DNA of 64,000 bases, from NCBI GenBank assembly GCA_002162795.1, contig MAAY01000023.1, forward strand, positions 19,410-83,409, written 5' to 3'. This DNA comes from Rhodobacterales bacterium 56_14_T64 (GTDB lineage Bacteria; Pseudomonadota; Alphaproteobacteria; Rhodobacterales; Rhodobacteraceae). A program made the position numbers and the translations under genes. Shown here one piece after another: positions 8,796 through 17,768 of the stretch (within the stretch, counting starts at the first letter, position 1; the number at the start of each line of letters is the position of its first letter). Below the pieces are notes generated by a model. The model was not told the DNA's origin, did no database searches, and worked only from the letters and a program-made list of their open reading frames with translations.

Positions 8796-8978
8796 ACTCA
8801 ATACCCGATTCGAAAAGTCTAATGCTGAGTAAATACTGAGCCGAGGCTATGAGCAATGTGCCGTCTTAAGTTTCCGATCGTAGCTGTTGGCGTCGCAATC
8901 TAGTCAGAAAGGGCCGTAATTGATCGATTATCCCTGTTGCATGCCGCGTCGCAGCGCACTAGCTCTGGCGGCGGGACA

Positions 8979-9014
8979 CCTCTCCCCAACGAGAGGCACT
9001 TATCTGTAAGGATA
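8979..9014 (+). promoter_or_regulatory. serC-type structured leader RNA overlapping the ribosome-binding site
   Basis: Two hairpins precede the serC ATG at 9021. The first is CCTCTC-CCCAAC-GAGAGG (8979-8996), a perfect 6-bp stem. The second is TATC-TGTAAG-GATA (9001-9014), and its 3' half contains the AAGGA Shine-Dalgarno. Two hairpins with a sequestered ribosome-binding site ahead of serC fits the serC motif reported from comparative genomics of alphaproteobacteria. The ligand or effector of that motif is not established. Assignment is from structure and position; a covariance-model search was not possible. Confidence 0.6.
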
Positions 9015-9020
9015 GCATCA

Positions 9021-10166
9021 ATGGCTACTCAACAACCGGCAACGCGGCCGGCCAATCCGCGTTTTTCCTCGGGCCCCTGTGCCAAACCCCCTACATTCGA
9101 ATTGTCCAAACTGGCCGACGCCCCCTTGGGTCGCAGCCACCGCGCAGCTGTTGGCAAGGCCAAGCTGAAGGATGCCATCGAAGGCACCCGCAAAGTTCTG
9201 GGCATCCCCGCTGACTACAAAATTGGTATCGTTCCTGCGTCGGACACCGGTGCCATGGAAATGGCAATGTGGTCCCTATTGGGCCAACGCAAAGTTGAAA
9301 TGGTTGCTTGGGAAAGCTTTGGTGCTGGCTGGGTCACCGATGTGGTCAAGCAGTTGAAGATCGACGCCGAGATCAAAACGGCTGACTACGGTCAGATTGT
9401 TGATCTGGCGTCTATCGATTTCAACAATGACGTAGTGTTCACCTGGAATGGCACTACCTCAGGTGTGCGGGTTCCCGATGGTGACTTCATCCCAGCCGAC
9501 CGTGACGGCCTGACCATCTGCGACGCCACCTCAGCCGCTTTTGCGATGGACCTGCCATGGGACAAACTGGATGTGACCACGTTCTCCTGGCAAAAGGTTC
9601 TGGGCGGCGAAGCAGCCCACGGCGTGATCGTGCTGTCCCCGCGTGCTGTTGCCCGTCTGGAGAGCTACACTCCAGCCTGGCCCCTGCCGAAGATCTTTCG
9701 CCTGACCAAAGGTGGCAAGCTGATCGAAGGTATCTTTACCGGCGCAACCATCAACACGCCGTCGATGCTGGCAGTTGAAGACTATCTGTTCGCACTGGAC
9801 TGGGCTCGCTCAATCGGTGGCCTGAAAGGAATGATCGCCCGTGCTGACGCCAACGCGCAGGCCGTGTTTGATTTCTGCGATGCCAACGACTGGATCACCA
9901 ATCTGGCCGAAGACGACGCGACACGCTCAAACACCTCGGTGTGTTTGAAGTTCACCGATACGCGCATTCAGGACGGTGCCGCCTTTGCCAAGGCCGTGGC
10001 CAAACGTCTGGAAGCCGAAAACATCGCGCTGGACATTGGCGCTTACCGCGACGCCCCTGCCGGTCTGCGGATCTGGTGTGGTGGTACGGTCGAAACCTCG
10101 GACATCCAAGCCATGCTGCCTTGGTTGGCCTGGGCTTTTGAGGCCGAGATCGCAGCGCAGGCGTAA
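9021..10166 (+). CDS. serC: Phosphoserine aminotransferase
   Basis: 381 aa from ATG 9021, with AAGGA 8 nt upstream; the open frame extends further 5' but into the hairpin leader. The N-terminus has the family start [15 protein letters not shown], and the PLP lysine lies in [16 protein letters not shown] near residue 192. It converts 3-phosphohydroxypyruvate plus glutamate into phosphoserine and 2-oxoglutarate, and may also act in PLP synthesis. It belongs to the long alphaproteobacterial SerC subgroup. serA follows after 81 bp, probably in one transcript. Confidence 0.95.
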   Translation: MATQQPATRPANPRFSSGPCAKPPTFELSKLADAPLGRSHRAAVGKAKLKDAIEGTRKVLGIPADYKIGIVPASDTGAMEMAMWSLLGQRKVEMVAWESFGAGWVTDVVKQLKIDAEIKTADYGQIVDLASIDFNNDVVFTWNGTTSGVRVPDGDFIPADRDGLTICDATSAAFAMDLPWDKLDVTTFSWQKVLGGEAAHGVIVLSPRAVARLESYTPAWPLPKIFRLTKGGKLIEGIFTGATINTPSMLAVEDYLFALDWARSIGGLKGMIARADANAQAVFDFCDANDWITNLAEDDATRSNTSVCLKFTDTRIQDGAAFAKAVAKRLEAENIALDIGAYRDAPAGLRIWCGGTVETSDIQAMLPWLAWAFEAEIAAQA

Positions 10167-10191
10167 GCCGCCGCCTTCAATGACAGTGTAG

Positions 10192-10211
10192 GGTGCGTGG
10201 TTCCACGCACC
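10192..10211. repeat. Perfect palindromic hairpin between serC and serA (REP-like)
   Basis: GGTGCGTGG-TT-CCACGCACC is a perfect 9-bp inverted repeat in the 81-bp serC-serA gap. It has no T-run, so it is unlikely to terminate. Short palindromes of this kind are dispersed in Rhodobacteraceae intergenic DNA as far as I recall. A role in tuning serC versus serA mRNA stability is inference. Confidence 0.5.
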
Positions 10212-10247
10212 TTCCCCGCTCCAAAAAAATTCAAAAGGACCAACATC

Positions 10248-11843
10248 ATGGCTCCCAAAGTACTCGTCTCCGATAAACTCAGTGAAACTGCCGTTCAGAT
10301 CTTCCGTGATCGCGGTATCGACGTTGATTTCATGCCTGATCTGGGCAAAGACAAAGACAAACTGGCGGCCGTGATTGGCCAATATGATGGTCTGGCGATC
10401 CGCTCGGCCACCAAAGTGACACCGACAATTCTGGAGGCCGCCACCAACCTCAAGGTTATCGCCCGCGCCGGCATCGGCACCGATAACATCGACAAAGAAG
10501 CGGCGTCGAAAAAAGGTGTGATCGTCATGAACACGCCGTTCGGCAACATGATCACCACAGCCGAACACGCCATTGCGATGATGTTCGCCGTTGCACGTCA
10601 GATCCCCGAGGCCAGCGCCTCGACCCATGCTGGTAAATGGGAAAAGTCCAAATTCATGGGCACCGAACTGACCAACAAGACACTGGGTGTCATTGGCGCC
10701 GGCAACATCGGTGGCATCGTCTGCGACCGTGCGCATGGTTTGAAAATGAAAGTGGTCGCTTATGATCCCTATCTGGGCGAAGAAAAAGCCGACAAGATGG
10801 GTGTTGAGAAAGTTGAGCTGGACGAGCTGCTGGCCCGTGCCGACTTTATCACCCTGCACGTGCCGCTGACCGACCAGACCCGTAACGTTTTGTCGCGTGA
10901 AAACCTGGCCAAGACCAAAAAGGGTGTTCGTATCATCAACTGTGCCCGCGGTGGTCTCGTGGATGAAGAGGCGTTGGCTGACCTGCTGAAATCCGGTCAC
11001 GTTGCTGGCGCTGCCTTCGACGTATTCGCGGATGAGCCGGCCAAGGAAAACGCCCTGTTCAACCTGCCTAACGTGGTCTGTACCCCGCACCTGGGCGCGG
11101 CGACTTCGGAAGCTCAGGAAAACGTTGCCCTGCAAGTGGCCGAACAGATGTCGAACTATCTGCTGACCGGTGCCGTTGAGAACGCGCTGAACATGCCGTC
11201 GGTGACTGCTGAAGAAGCCAAGGTCATGGGCCCGTGGATCAAATTGGCTGACCACCTGGGCAGCTTCACCGGCCAGATGACGGACGAGCCGATCAAGGCC
11301 ATCAACATTCTGTACGATGGTGTTGCATCGGAAATGAACCTGGCAGCGCTGAACTGTTCGGTTATCGCCGGCATCATGAAGCGCGCTAATCCTGACGTGA
11401 ATATGGTTTCTGCCCCGGTTGTAGCCAAAGAGCGCGGCATCAAGATCTCGACCACCAACCAGGATAAATCCGGCACCTTTGATGGCTACATCAAGGTAAC
11501 TGTGGTGACTGATAAGCGCGAGCGCTCGGTTGCGGGCACAGTGTTCAGCGACGGCAAGCCTCGGTTCATCCAGATCAAAGGCATCAACATCGACGCCGAA
11601 GTGGGCGCGCACATGTTGTACACCACCAACGAAGACGTGCCGGGTATCATCGGAACATTGGGTCAGACCATGGGCGAAAACGGCGTCAACATCGCCAACT
11701 TTACTCTGGGACGGGCTATTGCTGGCGGTGAGGCCATTGCGTTGTTGTATGTCGATGGCCAGGTGCCTGCCGATGCTCGCGCCAAGCTGGCGGAAACGGG
11801 CTATTTCACTCAGATCAAGCCGCTTGAGTTTGACGTAACCTGA
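10248..11843 (+). CDS. serA: D-3-phosphoglycerate dehydrogenase
   Basis: 531 aa from ATG 10248 (AAAAGGAC Shine-Dalgarno). Domains in order: the substrate- and NAD-binding domains of the 2-hydroxyacid dehydrogenase family with GAGNIGG in the Rossmann motif, and the catalytic NCARGGLVDE and CTPHLGAATSEA blocks. The intervening ASB domain follows, then a C-terminal ACT domain (TNEDVPGIIGTLGQTMGENGVNIANFTLGR). This long form catalyses the first step from 3-phosphoglycerate to serine and is commonly feedback-inhibited by serine through ACT. It is the second gene after serC. Confidence 0.96.
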   Translation: MAPKVLVSDKLSETAVQIFRDRGIDVDFMPDLGKDKDKLAAVIGQYDGLAIRSATKVTPTILEAATNLKVIARAGIGTDNIDKEAASKKGVIVMNTPFGNMITTAEHAIAMMFAVARQIPEASASTHAGKWEKSKFMGTELTNKTLGVIGAGNIGGIVCDRAHGLKMKVVAYDPYLGEEKADKMGVEKVELDELLARADFITLHVPLTDQTRNVLSRENLAKTKKGVRIINCARGGLVDEEALADLLKSGHVAGAAFDVFADEPAKENALFNLPNVVCTPHLGAATSEAQENVALQVAEQMSNYLLTGAVENALNMPSVTAEEAKVMGPWIKLADHLGSFTGQMTDEPIKAINILYDGVASEMNLAALNCSVIAGIMKRANPDVNMVSAPVVAKERGIKISTTNQDKSGTFDGYIKVTVVTDKRERSVAGTVFSDGKPRFIQIKGINIDAEVGAHMLYTTNEDVPGIIGTLGQTMGENGVNIANFTLGRAIAGGEAIALLYVDGQVPADARAKLAETGYFTQIKPLEFDVT

Positions 11844-11870
11844 TCCAAAAGATCAATCGTGAGATATTAT

Positions 11871-11903
11871 ACGGGAACCGTCGTCATGGCGGTTCCCGTA
11901 TTT
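11871..11903 (+). terminator. Terminator after serA
   Basis: ACGGGAACCG...CGGTTCCCGT is a perfect 10-bp stem with a 9-nt loop, followed by ATTTGTG, 27 nt after the serA stop. It closes the serC-serA unit. Confidence 0.75.
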
Positions 11904-11996
11904 GTGTCGGATTGCCTCTTGCAGATCCTGTGTTCTCCTGCTGCTATGCCTTGCAACCCCAAGGCGCATTCATTCTGCAATAGATAGGTGAGAGAC

Positions 11997-12590
11997 ATGT
12001 TTCCCAAAATGTTGGACGACACTCAGAAACAGGACGACACTCCGGCTTCCGGCAAACTTGAGGCGCTGTTCTTTCAAAGCCGCAACGTGATTGTCACCGG
12101 TGAAATCAACGACAAGCTTGCCCAACGCACCGTCGCCCACCTGCTTGCCCTGGCCGAGGCCGGGGATGATCCAATCAATATCTTCATTTCCTCGCCTGGT
12201 GGGCATGTGGAAAGTGGCGACATGGTGCATGACGTCATCCAGTTTATCCGACCCAAGGTCCGCACCATTGGCACCGGTTGGGTCGCCAGTGCCGGGGCGT
12301 TGATCTACATCGGTGCCCGCAAGGAAAACCGCTTTTGCCTACCCAATACACGGTTCCTGTTGCATCAACCGTCTGGTGGAATCGGCGGTCAGGCAACGGA
12401 CATGATGATTCAAGCCGAGCAAATCCGGATCATGCGGCAACGGTTTGATGCGCTTTTTGGTGAAGCAACTGGGCAAACAGCTGAGAAAATCGCAGCCGAC
12501 ACTGCCCGTGATTTCTGGCTGACCGCGCAAGAAGCCATCGATTATGGTCTTGCTGGCAAAATTATCCAAACCGCTGACGAGCTGACCTAA
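11997..12590 (+). CDS. ClpP-like serine protease (second-type ClpP paralogue)
   Basis: 197 aa from ATG 11997, with AGGTGAG upstream; an in-frame GTG nine nt earlier lies inside that site. It has the ClpP fold signatures: ISSPGGHVESGDMVHDVIQF, the nucleophile Ser98 in GWVASAGAL, and His123 in FLLHQPSGGIGGQATDM. The serine block differs from canonical ClpP (GQAASM), and no Clp ATPase lies next to it, so this is probably an accessory ClpP-type subunit rather than the housekeeping one. The catalytic Ser and His are present. Monocistronic, followed by a long hairpin. Confidence 0.85.
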   Translation: MFPKMLDDTQKQDDTPASGKLEALFFQSRNVIVTGEINDKLAQRTVAHLLALAEAGDDPINIFISSPGGHVESGDMVHDVIQFIRPKVRTIGTGWVASAGALIYIGARKENRFCLPNTRFLLHQPSGGIGGQATDMMIQAEQIRIMRQRFDALFGEATGQTAEKIAADTARDFWLTAQEAIDYGLAGKIIQTADELT

Positions 12591-12629
12591 GCAACATCTC
12601 TGGGGTCAGTCTTTCTGCATTTGGTTCAG

Positions 12630-12666
12630 GTTCGCCGTGGTGACTGTTACTACAGCCACGGCGAAC
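12630..12666. repeat. Long imperfect hairpin downstream of the clpP-like gene
   Basis: GTTCGCCGTGG and CCACGGCGAAC form a perfect 11-bp outer stem; inside, CTGT-TACT-ACAG adds four more pairs after a TGA bulge. It lies 40 nt after the protease stop. No T-run follows, so it may act as an mRNA 3'-end stabiliser rather than an intrinsic terminator. The rest of the gap 12591-12889 is AT-richer than its surroundings and shows nothing else I can identify. Confidence 0.55.
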
Positions 12667-12889
12667 AGCAGCAGGCATGCTCGACGGATGGTACTAAGTG
12701 ATGGGAAATGGCAAAGATCGACTGGCCGGCATTCGAGTTCCGCAGATCATTCCGCTCAAAGCAGAATTACCTCCGACAAGCACAAAACTTGGGATAGTTC
12801 TGCCATACGACCCTGCTGACTTGGGGGGTGATTGCTGAAGTAGGCCCAGTCGTTCAAAATTATCACAAATTTAATCTCTTAGCCTCACC

Positions 12890-14455
12890 TTGGTACCAGA
12901 AATACTTGAGTACTATGAGTTAAGCGACTCCGCAGTGGTTTTGGAGCTGAAACCACTTGAAAGACCGAAAGAACTGCAAATCAAGATGCTCGTAGACCGC
13001 AGTCATTTAGGAAATCCAATGCTGGCTTCATTGAAATTCCAACCCTCTGGGGTTGATCTCGCGCGGACGCAACCGGAAAATAAATATTCGATTATCGACA
13101 AGCTGATTGTGTCGGACCAATACGTTCAGGCCATGTCCCAACTGCTGCCAATCCTTGAAGCAGACCCAACGAATATCGAAAGCCTAGACCGGGTATCCAT
13201 ATGTTCTTTTCATTTGGGCGACACTAAAACTGCGCTTGCCATGCTTGAAGTCATTGTTGAAAACCATCCGGACAAAATCCCCTACAGAATAAACTTGGCT
13301 GAGATGCGCCAACTTTCTGGTGATGTGGAGGGCGCCATTTCTGAGTGTCATAGAGTTTTAGACTTGGATCCCAAGCATGTGCGGGCAATGTACCATCTGA
13401 ACCATATGCAGCCATTCGGACGGGATTCAAAATGGGTGGCGCGGCTTCGGAAACTCGACAAGTCAAAGAAGCTTTCTTCCGTGGCGCAAGCTCAGGCATC
13501 CAACACTCTTGGACGAGTCGAGATGGCTTCAGGACGTTCCAAAGCGGCATTTCGGCATTTCGCGCGCGCTAATTCCGCCCTGCGCTTGAAGTATGACTTT
13601 GACAGCGTGAAGCAGCGGGTTGATGATCAAGTCGCGCATTTTGAAAGCAAAAGGCATACAGTCGCGAATACAGATGACCCCCGGGTGATATTTGTTTGTG
13701 GTCTTCCCCGATCAGGCACGACCTTGGTTGAAAGCATCCTAACGCGACATCAGCAAGTGGGTAGTGTTGGTGAAACCCAGGCTCTACCGCTGATTTCATC
13801 ATCGACACGTCAATTCTTGGGGTCAGATCAGAACTTTTGGGAGTGGTTAGGTTCACGATCTGACCAGGAAATCACCATCTTGCGGAACCAATATTTCCGG
13901 ACTGCGTTCAAGGGGCTGCCGAACAAACATCAGGTGATTGTCGATAAACTGCCTCTCAATTGTCTGAACTTGGGGCTCGCACAAATTCTGCTGCCAGAGG
14001 CTAAGTTCCTGTTCATGGTGCGTCATCCGCTGGATGTGGGTTTGTCAAATTTCTCCACGAATTATGGTGAAAGAAATAGATTTTCAACACGCCTGCCATG
14101 GATTGGCGCAATGACACGCGAAGTGTACCGCTCGGCGGAGGATTATGCAGAAAAGCTTGGCGGTCAGATGCGGTTTCAATCATTTCGTGCCCTGGTGCAG
14201 AATCCAGCACAGCAGATTCGCGCAATTGTCGATCACGCTGACTTGCCCTGGCAAGAGGACTGCTTAAATCCCGAGCAAGGAAATAATACCGTCCTCACCG
14301 CGTCTACTTTGCAGGTCAGGCAGAAAATCAATACAAATGGCTTGGACAAGTGGAACGCCTGTGAGGAACAGTTGCAGCCGTTGGTCGATGCGTTAGGTGG
14401 CCAGGAATGGCTGCAGCACTGGCAGGACTTGGACGATGCAGCGGGTTTATCCTAA
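12890..14455 (+). CDS. TPR-domain sulfotransferase family protein
   Basis: 521 aa from a TTG at 12890; the start is doubtful because no good Shine-Dalgarno is seen, and ATGs at 12986 and 13019 are alternatives. Residues ~65-230 are TPR-like helical repeats (DPTNIESLDRVSICSFHLGD, NLAEMRQLSGD, LDLDPKHVRAMYHL). The C-terminal half is a sulfotransferase with the 5'-phosphosulfate loop GLPRSGTTLVESIL near residue 271 and the 3'-phosphate motif FMVRHPLDVGLSNF near 375. Such proteins transfer sulfate from PAPS to cell-surface or peptide acceptors; the target is unknown. Codon and base use look AT-richer than neighbours, and the gene stands alone, so recent transfer is possible. Confidence 0.8.
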   Translation: MVPEILEYYELSDSAVVLELKPLERPKELQIKMLVDRSHLGNPMLASLKFQPSGVDLARTQPENKYSIIDKLIVSDQYVQAMSQLLPILEADPTNIESLDRVSICSFHLGDTKTALAMLEVIVENHPDKIPYRINLAEMRQLSGDVEGAISECHRVLDLDPKHVRAMYHLNHMQPFGRDSKWVARLRKLDKSKKLSSVAQAQASNTLGRVEMASGRSKAAFRHFARANSALRLKYDFDSVKQRVDDQVAHFESKRHTVANTDDPRVIFVCGLPRSGTTLVESILTRHQQVGSVGETQALPLISSSTRQFLGSDQNFWEWLGSRSDQEITILRNQYFRTAFKGLPNKHQVIVDKLPLNCLNLGLAQILLPEAKFLFMVRHPLDVGLSNFSTNYGERNRFSTRLPWIGAMTREVYRSAEDYAEKLGGQMRFQSFRALVQNPAQQIRAIVDHADLPWQEDCLNPEQGNNTVLTASTLQVRQKINTNGLDKWNACEEQLQPLVDALGGQEWLQHWQDLDDAAGLS

Positions 14456-14585
14456 GCTTCATGTGAGTGGATCGCTGCAATAGATCGGATTCTGACACTA
14501 ACGACGATGTCTTTATTGCAGATGCCACCTTTCCCTGACTCTAAGGCTCTGGCACAACCATTTCATACAACTCCGGAGCCATTTT

Positions 14586-15317
14586 ATGACCACTCCTATT
14601 TATGCCATTGGCGACATTCACGGCCAACGAGAGATGCTAGTGGCCGCGTTGCAGCGCATCGAAGCGGACGGTGGGCCAGATGCCCGCATTGTTTTCCTTG
14701 GCGACTACACCGACCGTGGCCCCGACAGCCGCGGTGTGATTGATCTACTGCAGAAAGGCCAAGCCGAGGGCCGTAACTGGGTTACCCTGCTGGGTAACCA
14801 CGACCGGATGTTCTCGATGTTTCTGGAGGACTACCCGCGCACTGATTCACAGTTGCTGGTTGGCTACGACTGGCTGCACCCACGTATCGGGGGCGTTGAG
14901 ACTTTGGCCTCATACGGTGTCGAAATTGTAGACGGCGACCGAACAAACGAGGTCCATTCGCGCGCCTGCGCAGCGGTGCCGCAGCCGCATCTGGATTTCC
15001 TCGCGACTCTGCCCAGCCATCATCAAGAAGGCGAGTTGCTGTTTGTCCACGCCGGCATCCGGCCCGATGTCGCTCTGGCAGAGCAAAGTGAGGATGACAA
15101 GGTATGGATTCGGCGGGAGTTTCTGAACCACTCCAACCCGCATCCTTGGCTGGTTGTGCACGGCCATACCCAAGTGCCAGCGCCCGAGCATCACGGCAAT
15201 CGGGTCAATTTGGATTCAGGTGCTGGCTATGGTCGCCCATTGACAGCTGCGGTGTTCGAAGGCCGCTCTGCTTGGGTCCTTAATGACGCAGGACGTGTTG
15301 CTCTTTTGCCAGATTGA
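14586..15317 (+). CDS. Metallophosphoesterase (Ser/Thr protein phosphatase-type)
   Basis: 243 aa with the full calcineurin-like metal site: GDIHGQ near residue 9, GDYTDRGPDS near 38, GNHDRM near 65, and the downstream histidines in LFVHAGIRP and VVHGHTQ. The order and spacing match the bacterial PPP phosphatases (PrpA/lambda phosphatase group) that dephosphorylate phosphoproteins or diadenosine polyphosphates. Cytoplasmic, with no signal peptide. It starts 130 bp after the sulfotransferase gene and is followed by a strong terminator 107 nt beyond its stop. Family sure; substrate not. Confidence 0.88.
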   Translation: MTTPIYAIGDIHGQREMLVAALQRIEADGGPDARIVFLGDYTDRGPDSRGVIDLLQKGQAEGRNWVTLLGNHDRMFSMFLEDYPRTDSQLLVGYDWLHPRIGGVETLASYGVEIVDGDRTNEVHSRACAAVPQPHLDFLATLPSHHQEGELLFVHAGIRPDVALAEQSEDDKVWIRREFLNHSNPHPWLVVHGHTQVPAPEHHGNRVNLDSGAGYGRPLTAAVFEGRSAWVLNDAGRVALLPD

Positions 15318-15423
15318 GCGAATAACGCACATTACCTGCGTAAGTTGCATGTCTCAAAATGATATTTGTGCTAACTATTATGTGTGGCTGAAGGCCTGTT
15401 ATTTATTGAGCGTATTTTTTTGG

Positions 15424-15450
15424 CTTTCTGATTGCACAGAAAGTTTTTTT
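15424..15450 (+). terminator. Strong intrinsic terminator in the tdh-facing gap
   Basis: CTTTCTG-ATTGCA-CAGAAAG is a perfect 7-bp stem followed by seven T residues (15444-15450), on the plus strand. It lies 107 nt after the phosphoesterase stop and 42 nt from the tdh stop (opposite strand). The 15318-15423 stretch before it is notably AT-rich and could be a long 3' UTR or a small RNA body. Confidence 0.8.
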
Positions 15451-15491
15451 GCGGCCCTCAGCCACAGCTATTTTCTTGTAACAGCTTAGTA

Positions 15492-16550
15492 TCACCCGTG
15501 GGTAGCTTTCGTCCAATCCAAAACAACCTTGCCGCTTTGCCCGGATTTCATCGCGGCAAATCCTTGCTGAAAATCACTCACATCAAATCGGTGGGTGATC
15601 ACTCCGCTGACATCCAACCCGTTTTGTAGCATGGCAATCATTTTGTACCAGGTCTCGAAAATCTCCCGGCCATAGACACCTTTGAGGGTGATTGCCTTGA
15701 ACACAATCCGGCTCCAATCCACTGGTGATTTACCCGGAGGAATGCCCAGAAGCGCGATGTGTCCGCCCATCACCATCGCTTCGACCATCTGATCCAGCGC
15801 CGCCTGATTGCCGGACATTTCCAATCCGACATCAAACCCCTGCGACATGCCCAACTCGGCAATAACATCGTTCAGATCTTCGGTGGTCACGTTGACTGGA
15901 CGCACATTGGCCACCTTTTCAGCCAGCGCCAACCGCTCGGGGTTCACATCGGTGATCGCCACATGGCGCGCACCCGCATGTCGGGCCACGGCAGCTGCCA
16001 TGATGCCAATTGGCCCGGCGCCGGTAATCAACACGTCCTCGCCTAGCAGGTCAAAGCTAAGTGCTGTGTGTACCGCGTTGCCCAGAGGATCCAGAATCGC
16101 CCCGATGTCGTCTGAAATATCATCCGGCAGCGGCACCACGTTAAAGGCAGGCAGGCGTAAATACTGCGCAAAAGCCCCCTGTTCATTGACCCCGATACCA
16201 CGGGTTTCCGGATCCAGATGGAATTTGCCGGCACGGGACTGGCGCGATTGGTGACCAATCAGATGCCCTTCGCCGCTACAGCGCTGACCAATTTTCAGAT
16301 CGGTGACATTGCGGCCCAACTCGACAATTTCACCGGCGAACTCATGGCCGGTAATCAGTGGAGTGGGCACAGTTTTTGCGGCCCATGCGTCCCAATTCCA
16401 GATGTGCACATCGGTGCCGCAGATGCCGGTTTTGTTGATCTTGATCAGCACGTCGTCGGGGCCAATCTCGGGCACCGGCGCGCGGGTCATCCACAGCCCT
16501 TCCTTGGGATAGGATTTTTCCAGCGCAATCATGGTGTTTGGCCTGCTCAT
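15492..16550 (-). CDS. tdh: L-threonine 3-dehydrogenase with a cysteine-less structural site
   Basis: 352 aa zinc-type medium-chain dehydrogenase that oxidises threonine to 2-amino-3-ketobutyrate with NAD. Catalytic zinc residues Cys44, His69 and Glu70 ([15 protein letters not shown]) and the NAD motif [13 protein letters not shown] are present. The structural-zinc loop is altered. Where E. coli Tdh has Cys93, 96, 99 and 107, this protein has Gly99, Ser102, Ser105 and Asp113 ([20 protein letters not shown]). It overlaps kbl by 4 nt (16547-16550), giving the usual kbl-tdh coupled operon that turns threonine into glycine and acetyl-CoA. Orthology to Tdh is strong from the rest of the protein and the partner gene. 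Confidence 0.93.
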   Translation of the reverse strand: MSRPNTMIALEKSYPKEGLWMTRAPVPEIGPDDVLIKINKTGICGTDVHIWNWDAWAAKTVPTPLITGHEFAGEIVELGRNVTDLKIGQRCSGEGHLIGHQSRQSRAGKFHLDPETRGIGVNEQGAFAQYLRLPAFNVVPLPDDISDDIGAILDPLGNAVHTALSFDLLGEDVLITGAGPIGIMAAAVARHAGARHVAITDVNPERLALAEKVANVRPVNVTTEDLNDVIAELGMSQGFDVGLEMSGNQAALDQMVEAMVMGGHIALLGIPPGKSPVDWSRIVFKAITLKGVYGREIFETWYKMIAMLQNGLDVSGVITHRFDVSDFQQGFAAMKSGQSGKVVLDWTKATHG

Positions 16551-17734
16551 GAGAGGATCCCCAGATCTTTACCCACTTTGCCAAAGGCAGTCAGCGCGCG
16601 TTCCAAATCATCCCGTGTCAGGGCGGCGTTCATCTGCGTTCTGATCCGCGCCTGTCCACGCGGCACCACCGGGAAGAAGAACCCAGAGACAAAGACGCCT
16701 TCGTCGAACAACCGCGTTGCCATGTCCTGTGCCAGTTGCGCCTCGCCCAGCATCACGGGAACAATCGGATGTTCCCCGGGCAGCAGGTCAAAACCTAGTT
16801 CTTCCAACCCGGCGCGCCAGAATTTGGTGTTCTCAACCAGTTGTGTACGCAGGTCAGAACCTTCTTCGACCAGCCGGATGGCTTCCAGCCCAGCAGCAAC
16901 AATGGATGGCGGCAGCGAATTAGAGAACAAATAGGGCCGCGCCCGCTGCCGCAGCAGGTCGATCACTGGCTGCGGCCCGGCGATGTAACCGCCAATTGCC
17001 CCTCCCAGTGCCTTGCCCAAAGTCCCTGTCAGGATATCAACGTCCACACCAAAATGCTCCGGCGTGCCGGCGCCATTGGACCCCATAAATCCGGTGGCGT
17101 GACAGTCATCGACCATCACTACAGCATCGTATTTATCCGCCAGTGACCGGATCTCGGGCAGCTTGGCCAGAGTGCCATCCATCGAGAACACCCCATCGGT
17201 GGCAATCATAATATGCCGGGCGCCGTCCTCGCGGGCCTGTTTTAACCAGGCTTCCAGATCATTCATGTCGCTGTTCAGATAGCGATAGCGCTTGGCCTTG
17301 CACAGCCGGATACCGTCGATGATCGAGGCATGGTTCAGGCTGTCCGAGATAATTGCATCCTCAGGCCCCAGCAACGGTTCGAACACCCCGCCGTTGGCGT
17401 CAAAACAGGCAGCAAACAGGATCGAATCATCCTTGTTCAAGAACTTGGCCAGCTTCCGTTCCAATTCGCGATGAATGTCCTGAGTGCCGCAGATGAACCG
17501 CACCGAGGCCATGCCAAAACCTTTGGGCTCCATTGCGGCACTGGCAGCCGCGATCAGATCGGGGTGGTTCGCCAGACCAAGATAGTTGTTGGCACACAGG
17601 TTGATCACCTGATGTCCGCCGACGGTGATCTCGCCGCCCTGAGGCGAGGTGATCATTCGCTCGCGCTTGGTCAGCCCCTCAGCTTCGATCTGTTGCAGAG
17701 TATTGGTGACATCACTGAGAAAGGCTTGGGACAT
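16547..17734 (-). CDS. kbl: Glycine C-acetyltransferase (2-amino-3-ketobutyrate CoA ligase)
   Basis: 395 aa PLP enzyme of the alpha-oxoamine synthase family. Markers are the N-terminal [49 protein letters not shown], and the PLP-lysine block [15 protein letters not shown]. It cleaves 2-amino-3-ketobutyrate with CoA to glycine and acetyl-CoA, using the unstable product of Tdh, whose gene overlaps its 3' end. It is the first gene of the operon; two CGGA-N6-TCCG sites lie within 85 bp upstream of its ATG. Confidence 0.96.
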   Translation of the reverse strand: MSQAFLSDVTNTLQQIEAEGLTKRERMITSPQGGEITVGGHQVINLCANNYLGLANHPDLIAAASAAMEPKGFGMASVRFICGTQDIHRELERKLAKFLNKDDSILFAACFDANGGVFEPLLGPEDAIISDSLNHASIIDGIRLCKAKRYRYLNSDMNDLEAWLKQAREDGARHIMIATDGVFSMDGTLAKLPEIRSLADKYDAVVMVDDCHATGFMGSNGAGTPEHFGVDVDILTGTLGKALGGAIGGYIAGPQPVIDLLRQRARPYLFSNSLPPSIVAAGLEAIRLVEEGSDLRTQLVENTKFWRAGLEELGFDLLPGEHPIVPVMLGEAQLAQDMATRLFDEGVFVSGFFFPVVPRGQARIRTQMNAALTRDDLERALTAFGKVGKDLGILS

Positions 17735-17768
17735 GGCAGGGCTCCTTTGATCTACTTGTCTAGCATAA

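Noticed and set aside
9927-11612. 561-codon open frame antisense to serC/serA
   Set aside because: Shadow of highly biased serA codons; no ribosome-binding site or domain, and low-complexity His/Gly-rich translation.
12637-12819. 60-codon ORF downstream of the ClpP-like gene
   Set aside because: Covers the hairpin, has no ribosome-binding site and an Arg/Ser-rich, non-protein-like translation.
12872-12889. Frameshifted longer sulfotransferase N-terminus
   Set aside because: I looked for a continuing frame upstream of 12890 but found no recognisable TPR or signal sequence.
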